Shown: piece by piece, positions 32,007 through 37,721 of the stretch
How positions within the stretch are numbered: position 1 is the stretch's first letter
Layout: each line of letters starts with the position of its first letter
Assembly (NCBI GenBank): GCA_003209065.1
Contig: QCSX01000015.1
Span: 1-37,721 of the forward strand
Source: Prochlorococcus sp. AG-670-N10
Lineage (GTDB): Bacteria > Cyanobacteriota > Cyanobacteriia > PCC-6307 > Cyanobiaceae
Length of the DNA: 37,721 nucleotides
Direction of reading: 5' to 3'
The notes under the pieces: model-generated
The model's database searches: none
What the model was told of the DNA's origin: nothing
What the model saw: only the letters and a program-made list of their open reading frames with translations
Program-made: the position numbers and the translations under genes

Positions 32007-32166
32007 TATTAATTTACTTTAGCAAATAATTTTTAAGAAATCTTATTAACAAAATATACATAAACGAGTCACTTTAGAATAGAAAGATTAAAGCTTCCTT
32101 ATACGAAATGTTTCAGAAATAATTAAATTAAGTTTCAAAAGAATACTCAATTATAACTAATTAATA

Positions 32167-32364
32167 ATGTGGAATATAATAAATTATTATTTTAATTTTT
32201 ACATGTTTGCAATTGCCTTAGGATTGAGTCCTTTAGAGACAATTACAATAGCAATATCAGCTACAGTTTTTATTGCTGCTTTTACATGGGTATCAATTAA
32301 AGGTGATCTAAGAGAACTTGCAAACGAACTTATTGATGATAATAATCAGAAAGAAGATAATTAA
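32167..32364 (+). CDS. Small membrane protein, 65 aa
   Basis: From ATG 32167 the protein has 65 residues; the later Met13 (32203, MFAIALGLSPLETITIAISA) could be the true start, and would leave one helix ITIAISATVFIAAFTWVSIK and an acidic tail GDLRELANELIDDNNQKEDN. The stop lies inside the first copy of a 41-bp tandem duplication (32356-32443). The stop codon is set by the first repeat, so the duplication does not change the protein. Function unknown. Confidence 0.6.
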   Translation: MWNIINYYFNFYMFAIALGLSPLETITIAISATVFIAAFTWVSIKGDLRELANELIDDNNQKEDN

Positions 32365-32443
32365 TTTTTCTCTAAATAATTAATCATGTAACCTTGGATA
32401 ATTAATTTTTCTCTAAATAGTTAATCATGTAACCTTGGATAAT
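32356..32443. repeat. 41-bp tandem duplication between convergent genes
   Basis: GATAATTAATTTTTCTCTAA begins the unit at 32356 and again at 32397 (period 41), with one base difference (ATAAT versus ATAGT in the middle), plus six further bases (32438-32443). It spans the 3' end of the plus-strand gene (stop at 32362-32364) and the 3' end of the minus-strand gene (stop at 32421-32423). Confidence 0.9.
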
Positions 32444-32651
32444 CAATAATATGTCTTATTTCCTTAAGAGATGCTCCATAAATACTGTTGCCATTTAAAT
32501 TAACTCCTTTCCACTTTTCTTTTTGGTTAAAAGCATCTTTAATACTAGAGTTATTCATAAAAGAATGTTTATCATCCCATGTCAAACTTATATCCCAACC
32601 TTTATAGTTTTCTATCATAGAAAAAAATAATAATACATTTAAATAATACAT
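32421..32651 (-). CDS. Hypothetical protein, 65-76 aa
   Basis: From ATG 32651 the protein reads MYYLNVLLFFSMIENYKGWD, then ISLTWDDKHSFMNNSSIKDA ... VNLNGNSIYGASLKEIRHII DYPRLHD. Met12 (32618) could be the start of a soluble 65-residue form. The frame stays open above Met1 for about 15 more codons and reads KKLLISFVFVFCLC, a good signal-peptide sequence, but only non-canonical ATA or ATT precede it. So the true N-terminus may be exported. The gene ends in the second copy of the 41-bp duplication (stop 32421-32423). No family recognised. Confidence 0.55.
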   Translation of the reverse strand: MYYLNVLLFFSMIENYKGWDISLTWDDKHSFMNNSSIKDAFNQKEKWKGVNLNGNSIYGASLKEIRHIIDYPRLHD

Positions 32652-32720
32652 ACAAAGACAGAAAACAAAAACGAAGGAAATAAGTAGTTTTTTTATAATA
32701 TTTATTTAATATTCTATAAA

Positions 32721-33893
32721 TTAGGAAACAATTTTAATTTTAAGTGCTGACTTGTCCGCATTTTCTCTAGCAATATTTAGGTCTTCATTTGATGAGAGGA
32801 CTACCCCCATTCTCCTTCCTTTCTTTGATGTTGGTTTTCCAAATATTAGAACTTTGGTATTCTCTACTTCTAATGCGTCGATTAGTCCAGAGTATGATGG
32901 ATTATTAGATTCTTTATCTGATATTATTACTCTGGTTGCTGATGGCTTTAATAGTGAGATATTTGGTATAGGTAGATTTAAAAAGGCTCTTAAGTGTAAT
33001 TCAAATTCGTTTATGTTTTGACTAACTAAGGTGACCATTCCCGTATCATGAGGCCTAGGAGATAATTCTGAAAATATAACCTCTTTACCTCTAACAAAAA
33101 ATTCAACTCCATATATACCCGAACCATTTAAATTATTTAATATTTTTGTTGTCATTTTTCTGGCTTCATTAATCAATGATTGATTCATAACCAATGGTTG
33201 CCAGCTACATTGATAATCTCCTTTATATTGTTCATGACCTATTGGCGCACAAAATACATTCTCTCCACTATCTTTTCTAATAGTTAAGAGAGTAAATTCA
33301 TAATCAAAATTTAAAAATTCCTCAAGTATTACACCAACTATTTTTCCTCTTGAATTTTTCAAGGCATCATTCCAAGCTAATAAAAGATCCTCTTTCCTAT
33401 TAACTAAACTTTGACCTTTACCTGACGAACTCATTAGAGGCTTTAACAAAAGAGGGAAGCCAATTTCAGATGATTTTGTTTCTAGCTCTTCAGAATTAAA
33501 AACATAACTAAATTTTGCAGTTTTTATATTTAATTCTTTAGATGCAAGGTTTCTTATTTTATCTCTATTCATCGTAATTTCAACAGTTCTAGCATTTGGG
33601 ACGATTTTTATTCCTTCTTCTTCCAATTCCTTTAAAGCTTCTATTGAGAGTGCTTCAATTTCGGGGACTACAAAATCAGGCTTGAGTTCTTTTATCTTAT
33701 TTTTTAAAATTTTCTTATCACTCATATTTATTACAAAAGAATTATCAGCTAATTGCATCGCAGGTGCATTTTCGTAATTATCAATAGCTATTACTTCTAA
33801 GCCTAATCTTTTAGCTTCAACCACCAACTCTTTTCCAAGTTCGCCACTACCTAGTAGTACTATTTTCTTTGGAAAAAATTTAAAACTACTCAT
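32721..33893 (-). CDS. purT: Formate-dependent GAR transformylase PurT
   Basis: 390 residues, ATP-grasp enzyme that makes formyl-GAR from formate and ATP in purine synthesis (alternative to the folate-dependent PurN). MSSFKFFPKKIVLLGSGELG opens it, VEITMNRDKIRNLASKELNI and FPLLLKPLMSSSGKGQSLV are typical ATP-grasp segments, and VILEEFLNFDYEFTLLTIR with IYGVEFFVRGKEVIFSELSP RPHDTG gives the acidic Mg-binding end. The final third AFLNLPIPNISLLKPSATRV fits PurT. It is transcribed in isolation on the minus strand, 17 bases after the 80-residue gene at 33911. Confidence 0.95.
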   Translation of the reverse strand: MSSFKFFPKKIVLLGSGELGKELVVEAKRLGLEVIAIDNYENAPAMQLADNSFVINMSDKKILKNKIKELKPDFVVPEIEALSIEALKELEEEGIKIVPNARTVEITMNRDKIRNLASKELNIKTAKFSYVFNSEELETKSSEIGFPLLLKPLMSSSGKGQSLVNRKEDLLLAWNDALKNSRGKIVGVILEEFLNFDYEFTLLTIRKDSGENVFCAPIGHEQYKGDYQCSWQPLVMNQSLINEARKMTTKILNNLNGSGIYGVEFFVRGKEVIFSELSPRPHDTGMVTLVSQNINEFELHLRAFLNLPIPNISLLKPSATRVIISDKESNNPSYSGLIDALEVENTKVLIFGKPTSKKGRRMGVVLSSNEDLNIARENADKSALKIKIVS

Positions 33894-33910
33894 CAGTGAA
33901 TATATATATT

Positions 33911-34153
33911 TTATTTATCATCATCAGTTAGCTTATTAGGAAGTTTATCTTTTCTTTTAGTAGCTTTTAAACTAGAAAAAAATGAATTATTACCGAACCA
34001 ATCATTTTCCTTCATTCCTCTTGTAATTGAGGTTGAGATAGCACCAAGAAAGAAAAAACCCATAATTATCCAAAGGATTCGTTCTAGAGCAATTGAAGGA
34101 GAGAAGCCCTGTCCTGAGTTAATAATTTCAGTAAGAGGGTCTAAGGGATCCAA
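33911..34153 (-). CDS. Small membrane protein, 80 aa
   Basis: MDPLDPLTEIINSGQGFSPS, then IALERILWIIMGFFFLGAIS, one helix (about residues 24-42), and a basic C-terminus TSITRGMKENDWFGNNSFFS SLKATKRKDKLPNKLTDDDK. The N-terminal part is acidic and outside, the C-terminal part basic and inside by the positive-inside rule. It ends 17 bases before purT on the same strand, so the two may share a transcript. No family recognised. Confidence 0.62.
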   Translation of the reverse strand: MDPLDPLTEIINSGQGFSPSIALERILWIIMGFFFLGAISTSITRGMKENDWFGNNSFFSSLKATKRKDKLPNKLTDDDK

Positions 34154-34302
34154 GATAGTTTTTAATTAATACTACTTAATTATATAATCAGAAAAAAACT
34201 TTTTACTAAAAATTACAAATAAAAATAATAAGCAAATAAGATTATAAAAAACGCAAAAACATTTATTCAATGTTATCTTCAAAGGATAAATTTATTAAAC
34301 AT

Positions 34303-34782
34303 ATGGTAGTAGAAGTTCAAAATACAACTGTTATAACAGCAGATGGAGAAGCTAAAAAACTTGGCGAATATTCAGAAAATGTAATTTTGATAGTAAACGT
34401 CGCTAGTTATTGCGGTAATACTGCACAATATGAGGATCTCCAAAAGCTTCACAATAAATATGCAAAAAAAGGATTAAGGATTCTTGCTTTCCCTTGTAAT
34501 GATTTTGGAAATCAAGAGCCTGATTCTCTTACAGAAATAAAGAAATTTTGTTCTACAAAATATGGTGTTGAATTCGAAATCATGGAAAAAGTTCATGCGA
34601 AAGGTAATACTACTGAACCATATACGACACTAAATAAAGTTGAACCAAAAGGTGATGTTGAATGGAATTTTGAAAAATTTTTAATTAGTAAAGATAGTAA
34701 TGTGATTGCAAGATTTAAACCGAGTATTCAACCATTCGATGAAAATTTAATTGCAGCAATAGAAGTTGCATTAGATTCTTAA
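34303..34782 (+). CDS. Glutathione peroxidase family protein
   Basis: 159 residues from ATG 34303 (MVVEVQNTTVITADGEAKKL). An in-frame ATG at 34270 would add 11 basic residues and is less likely. Active-site motif VNVASYCGNTAQYEDLQ carries the peroxidatic Cys (a Cys form, not selenocysteine); ILAFPCNDFGNQEPDS carries the Gln, and DVEWNFEKFLIS the Trp of the tetrad. The Cys in FPCNDFG and the one in FCSTKYG are candidates for the resolving Cys of thioredoxin-dependent GPx. It reduces lipid or hydrogen peroxides. The start of purT's neighbour is divergent, 150 bases away. Confidence 0.92.
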   Translation: MVVEVQNTTVITADGEAKKLGEYSENVILIVNVASYCGNTAQYEDLQKLHNKYAKKGLRILAFPCNDFGNQEPDSLTEIKKFCSTKYGVEFEIMEKVHAKGNTTEPYTTLNKVEPKGDVEWNFEKFLISKDSNVIARFKPSIQPFDENLIAAIEVALDS

Positions 34783-34898
34783 TATGAAAAATTATATAAT
34801 TTTGCTTTTTTAACAGAAAAAATCCAATAGGGTTCAGTTACTTACGAAATTTTTTAAAGAGCGAATTACTTCGATTATTGTTTTAAATTATCATTCTT

Positions 34899-35426
34899 TT
34901 AGGGTTTTGTTTGATTTGTTTTTTTCCTTTTTGACTTCACTTTTACTACCTCTTCTTTAACTTCATTTACCTCTGGTGTTTCTGATTTTGCTTCTACTAC
35001 CTCTTCTTTAACTTCATTTACCTCTGGTGTTTCTGATTTTGCTTCTACAACCTCTTCTTTAACTTCATTTACCTCTGGTGTTTCTGATTTTGCTTCTACT
35101 ACCTCTTCTTTAACTTCATTTACCTCTGGTGTTTCTGATTTTGCTTCTACTACCTCTTCTTTAACTTCATTTACCTCTGGTGTTTCTGATTTTGCTTCTA
35201 CTACCTCTTCTTTAACTTCATTTACCTCTTTTTTCAAATCTAATTGCGGTCCTAAATTTAATTGATCTTTTGAAATAGCCTCTTTATTACTAAGAAGAAA
35301 CTTTAATAAACGTTGAAATAACAACCAACCTTTCTCAACTCTATTTGGGCCTAAAATTATTAGCGCAATAACTAATATTACAAAAATTGCTGGCGAATTT
35401 AGACCTGAAAAATTCATCAATTTCAA
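34899..35426 (-). CDS. TatA/B-like protein with 17-residue repeats
   Basis: 175 residues. NSPAIFVILVIALIILGPNR followed by VEKGWLLFQRLLKFLL (about residues 10-45) is the TatA/TatB pattern: short N-terminus, one helix, the GP turn and an amphipathic helix. The classic F-x-x-x-x-E-x-x near the start is not fully conserved, so whether it works in Sec-independent export is open. From residue 66 on there are five perfect copies of EVNEVKEEVVEAKSETP (17 residues, 51 bp), one diverged copy and a basic tail KSKRKKTNQTKP. The repeated region is a long acidic helix or coiled region. Start at ATG 35426; Met4 (35417) is an alternative. Confidence 0.75.
   Translation of the reverse strand: MKLMNFSGLNSPAIFVILVIALIILGPNRVEKGWLLFQRLLKFLLSNKEAISKDQLNLGPQLDLKKEVNEVKEEVVEAKSETPEVNEVKEEVVEAKSETPEVNEVKEEVVEAKSETPEVNEVKEEVVEAKSETPEVNEVKEEVVEAKSETPEVNEVKEEVVKVKSKRKKTNQTKP
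34946..35229. repeat. 51-bp coding tandem repeat
   Basis: Starting at 34946 the 51-base unit CTACCTCTTCTTTAACTTCA... occurs five full times, plus 29 bases of a sixth. The copies are identical except for a single base (ACAACC for ACTACC at about 35047-35051). The unit length is 17 codons, so copy number changes keep the frame. Confidence 0.95.
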
Positions 35427-35465
35427 ACTTTCTGAATGTACTTTAGTACATCATAAAAATTAAGG

Positions 35466-35873
35466 CTAATTATTTTCAAAAGTCGGTAAATAAAGCTCTC
35501 TATTTGAAGCAATGATTCCTTCTTCTTTAAAGAAAATTTCTAATTCTTTTAAATCGGTAATATTAATTTTATCTCCGCAGTTATCTAAAATATTATTAGA
35601 TGTAAATTTCCAAAGTTCATCTAAATATTGATCATCATCGGGGAAAGCCACAAATTTTAGATACGTATTATTTAAAGCATATTCACTTGCAAATTCAGAA
35701 TCTAATCCCTCCTTTTTAGCATCACAAAAAACTTTAGCAAACCTTTTACCTACTGAAGTTTGAGCACTAGACAAATCTAGGCTACCTTGAATCGCAAAAA
35801 CATTATTAGGAGCAATAAAAAGAAATATTGGAAGAAGAATTGATAATATAAGAATCAAAAATACAAAACCCAA
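35466..35873 (-). CDS. Secreted two-cysteine protein (paralogue B)
   Basis: 135 residues. MGFVFLILILSILLPIFLFI APNNVFA is a signal peptide or anchor. The mature domain reads SVGKRFAKVFCDAKKEGLDS ... LKFVAFPDDDQYLDELWKF TSNNILDNCGDKINITDLKE. Its Cys50 and Cys99 match Cys47 and Cys99 of the protein at 16084-16485, together with the shared pattern (F-x-K-x-FC ... GL ... I-x-x-x-I-x-(N/D)-CG). Both are transcribed on the minus strand. The domain is a small helical, probably disulfide-bonded, exported module with no function that I can name. Confidence 0.72.
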   Translation of the reverse strand: MGFVFLILILSILLPIFLFIAPNNVFAIQGSLDLSSAQTSVGKRFAKVFCDAKKEGLDSEFASEYALNNTYLKFVAFPDDDQYLDELWKFTSNNILDNCGDKINITDLKELEIFFKEEGIIASNRELYLPTFENN

Positions 35874-36022
35874 AAAAATTTAATCCTACATAAGTTAGCA
35901 AAAATAGTAACTAATTAAGACAATAAAATAGAAATCTAATTAAATTTTAAAAATAAAAACAGAACCAAATGAATATAATTATTCAATCTATAGTGTATAT
36001 ATCATAAGTGAATCTTCAAATT

Positions 36023-37030
36023 ATGTCTTCAATTATAAAATTAAGAGGCAAAGGTGTATCTAGAATAATAAAGAGTAAAGTAATGTTGTCTCCTTTAGCA
36101 GGAGTTACCGATAAAATATTTAGAAAATTAGTAAGAAAATGGGCTCCAGACTCTTTACTATTTACAGAAATGATTAATGCGACAAGTCTAAATCATGGAT
36201 ATGGCACTCAAAAAATCAAACAACTTGAATTAGAACAAGGTCCTATAGGTGTGCAGATATTTGATAATAGACCCTTTGCTGTTTCAGAGGCAGCAAAACT
36301 TGCAGAAGATTCAGGAGCATTTCTTATTGATATAAACATGGGTTGTCCAGTGAAAAAAATCTCAAGGAAAGGGGGTGGAAGTGCTTTAATTAATGATCGT
36401 TTATTAGCTGTTGAATTAGTAAAAAGAGTTTCTAAAGCTGTTAAAATACCTGTTACAGTAAAAACAAGACTTGGTTGGGACAATAAAGAAGAAAATATAG
36501 AGGAATTTCTATTAAGTCTTCAAGATGCAGGAGCTGAAATGATAACTTTACACGGGAGAACACGAAAAGAAGGATTTTCTGGTAAAGCAGACTGGGATAT
36601 GATTGGAAAAATCAAAGAGATTTTAGAAATACCAGTAATTGCAAATGGAGATATTAAAAATCCTGAGGACGCACTTAATTGCTTCAAAAAAACAAATGCT
36701 GATGGCTTAATGATTGGGAGAGGTATACTTGGTTCTCCATGGAAAATAGGAGAAATAGATTACGCAGTCAGAGAACTTACAGGTTTTAAAGAACCAAATA
36801 TTGAAGAAAAATTGTTGTTGATTATTGAACATTTAGATGAACTTATAAAAGAAAAGGGTAATCATGGTTTATTAATAGCCAGAAAACATATTTCATGGAC
36901 TTGCAAAAATTTCCAAGGAGCTACTAACCTTCGCAACAAATTAGTAAGAGCCTTAGACGCCAAGGAGGTTAAAGAATTAATAAATAAAGCGATTAAGAAT
37001 TTAAATTATGAAAAAAAAATATTAACCTGA
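36023..37030 (+). CDS. tRNA-dihydrouridine synthase
   Basis: 335 residues from ATG 36023 (MSSIIKLRGKGVSRIIKSKV); GTG 36008 in frame would add five residues. MLSPLAGVTDKIFRKLVRKW (FMN entry), GVQIFDNRPFAVSEAAKLAE, FLIDINMGCPVKKISRKGGG SALI with the catalytic Cys, VKTRLGW, LHGRTRKEGFSGKADWDMI, and PVIANGDIKNPEDALNC with GLMIGRGILGSPW are all Dus hallmarks. The C-terminal RKHISWTCKNFQGATNLRNK fits the tRNA-binding helical domain of the DusB type. It reduces uridines in tRNA D-loops using FMN and NADPH. DusA/B/C cannot be separated with certainty, so I give no symbol. Confidence 0.95.
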   Translation: MSSIIKLRGKGVSRIIKSKVMLSPLAGVTDKIFRKLVRKWAPDSLLFTEMINATSLNHGYGTQKIKQLELEQGPIGVQIFDNRPFAVSEAAKLAEDSGAFLIDINMGCPVKKISRKGGGSALINDRLLAVELVKRVSKAVKIPVTVKTRLGWDNKEENIEEFLLSLQDAGAEMITLHGRTRKEGFSGKADWDMIGKIKEILEIPVIANGDIKNPEDALNCFKKTNADGLMIGRGILGSPWKIGEIDYAVRELTGFKEPNIEEKLLLIIEHLDELIKEKGNHGLLIARKHISWTCKNFQGATNLRNKLVRALDAKEVKELINKAIKNLNYEKKILT

Positions 37031-37048
37031 AAATAATTAAATTTTAAA

Positions 37049-37303
37049 ATGAAAATAATTAGTTCAAAGACGAGTGAAAGAGTTTGTAAACATATGAATA
37101 AAGATCACATTAAATCTGTACATAAATATCTAAAATATTATGGAAAGATTTCAGAATTTAAGGAAGCGTATTTGGAAGAAATCTCCAGTCAATTCATGAA
37201 AATTAAATATGATGATAAGTCTGCAATTATAAATTTTAAAAATGAAATCTCAGAAGATGAAATTCATGGCACATTAGTTTCCATGATAAAAGAAATTGAA
37301 TGA
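37049..37303 (+). CDS. DUF2470 domain protein
   Basis: 84 residues: SKTSERVCKHMNKDHIKSVH, then KYLKYYGKISEFKEAYLEEI SSQFMKIKYDDKSAIINFKN EISEDEIHG. The HMNKDH (HMN-x-DH) near the N-terminus and the M-x-x-x-YD... part match the DUF2470 domain, which elsewhere forms the C-terminal half of HugZ-type haem oxygenase-like and pyridoxamine-oxidase-like proteins. Here the domain stands alone; a haem-related role is a guess from the family. It lies 18 bases after the dus gene on the same strand. Confidence 0.8.
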   Translation: MKIISSKTSERVCKHMNKDHIKSVHKYLKYYGKISEFKEAYLEEISSQFMKIKYDDKSAIINFKNEISEDEIHGTLVSMIKEIE

Positions 37304-37336
37304 ATTGAAAGTGCCATCTTCGGATAAAAAGATCAT

Positions 37337-37501
37337 CTAAGAATTTTCCTCATAGTAATCCGTAATTATTTTACATTCTTCAAACGTAAGCATACTCAAT
37401 CTTGAACTCGCATTACATTTTAAGATTGCACAAACAGCTAAAAGATCTGAGCTATCTACATTAAGTGCTTCAGAAAGCTCTATAACTCTAAGACCTTTCA
37501 A
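37337..37501 (-). CDS. IF-2 N-domain-like microprotein (TTG start)
   Basis: 54 residues from TTG 37501-37499 to TAG 37337: MKGLRVIELSEALNVDSSDL, then LAVCAILKCNASSRLSMLTF and EECKIITDYYEENS. A TAA lies two codons upstream in frame, so TTG is the only possible start. The pattern R-V-x-ELS-x-x-L-x-V-x-SSDLLA ... SM-LT-x-EE is that of the IF2_N domain (small helical N-terminal domain of bacterial initiation factor 2), standing alone. No rest of infB is present. Function unknown. Confidence 0.55.
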   Translation of the reverse strand: MKGLRVIELSEALNVDSSDLLAVCAILKCNASSRLSMLTFEECKIITDYYEENS

Positions 37502-37546
37502 TATTTTTACTTAAAGATGGATTAATAAAAACATTGTACCTTTAAA

Positions 37547-37721
37547 TTAATGTGCAGCATTTTTCCCTAAACCAGCTATAAAGGGGAAAGCTTGTTCATC
37601 ACCAAATATATCCTCATTAGAAGCTATAGGGATATCATCTTTATCCTTAATATCATTTTTAACATCATTAGATTTTGATTCCATAGATAAATCATTACTT
37701 AATTTGCCAACAAATTCATCG
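37547..37721 (-). CDS. C-terminal part of an unidentified protein
   Basis: The last 58 codons of a gene entering from the window end. It reads DEFVGKLSNDLSMESKSNDV, then KNDIKDKDDIPIASNEDIFG and ends DEQAFPFIAGLGKNAAH at TAA 37547. The piece is acidic and low-complexity, followed by a more conserved-looking end (FGDEQAFPFIAGLGKNAAH). I cannot tell the function from this fragment. The small gene at 37337-37501 follows after 45 bases on the same strand. Confidence 0.6.
   Translation of the reverse strand, partial: DEFVGKLSNDLSMESKSNDVKNDIKDKDDIPIASNEDIFGDEQAFPFIAGLGKNAAH

Noticed and set aside
32752..33021. 89-residue plus-strand frame
   Set aside because: Antisense to purT, whose reading frame is conserved and complete.
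34946..35229. Array of 51-bp repeats as a CRISPR
   Set aside because: The repeats are directly tandem without spacers, keep one open reading frame and lie within a protein gene; no cas gene is present.
1..37721. tRNA genes
   Set aside because: I looked for T-loop-like segments and GC-rich acceptor stems by eye and found none; a tRNAscan-SE run would settle it.

Overview
The window looks like chromosomal DNA of a high-light-adapted Prochlorococcus or a very close picocyanobacterium. This rests on the very low GC content, the tightly packed genes, the many microproteins of 30-80 residues, and gene content typical of that lineage: a split urease cluster next to a five-gene urea ABC transporter, DUF2862, DUF2470 and DUF3303 proteins, and very small ribosomal and membrane proteins. 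I could run no database search, so the genus is an inference. No tRNA, rRNA, CRISPR array, transposase or prophage gene was seen.

Layout. (1) 1-9200 is a urea utilisation island. ureC (cut by the window start), ureB, ureA and ureD lie on the minus strand. Diverging from them on the plus strand are ureE, ureF and ureG, then urtA, urtB, urtC, urtD and urtE. A near-consensus NtcA site with a correctly spaced -10 element precedes urtA, and a strong hairpin separates urtA from urtBCDE. Urea is bound outside the membrane by UrtA, pumped in by UrtBCDE, and hydrolysed by nickel urease, which is matured by UreDEFG. (2) 9201-10900 is AT-rich and holds several microprotein genes and a DUF2862 protein. 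(3) 10961-13533 is a three-gene ABC-2 type exporter. (4) 13537-17191 is accessory: small membrane proteins, a candidate structured RNA with a strong terminator, a clearly decayed TauE/SafE permease, an HNH nuclease and a secreted two-cysteine protein. (5) 17312-19197 has a phosphoribosyltransferase overlapping a nucleoside 2-deoxyribosyltransferase (a nucleobase salvage pair), followed by rpsU with its own promoter.

(6) 19328-22537 has a helix-hairpin-helix protein, a uridine-kinase-like P-loop protein, an FAD-dependent oxidoreductase and a protein resembling methylenetetrahydrofolate reductase. (7) 22980-29086 is a mosaic of short genes: an S51 peptidase, a GNAT acetyltransferase, a frameshifted microgene, DUF3303, a DCC-family thiol protein, an atypical metallo-beta-lactamase-fold protein and many hypotheticals. 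(8) 29158-37721 holds pepN, purT, a glutathione peroxidase, a TatA/B-like protein with a 51-bp coding tandem repeat, a paralogue of the secreted two-cysteine protein, a tRNA-dihydrouridine synthase, a DUF2470 protein, a microprotein resembling the N-terminal domain of IF-2, and the 3' end of one more gene.

I found no clear multi-gene defence or novel enzymatic system. The least explained items are the structured RNA candidate at about 14195-14329, the MTHFR-like/FAD-oxidoreductase pair at 20551-22537, the secreted two-cysteine paralogue family, the repeat-expanded TatA/B-like protein, and the set of single-helix microproteins. Several genes can only start at TTG or GTG (urtB, rpsU and the genes at 17312, 26762, 28724 and 37501).
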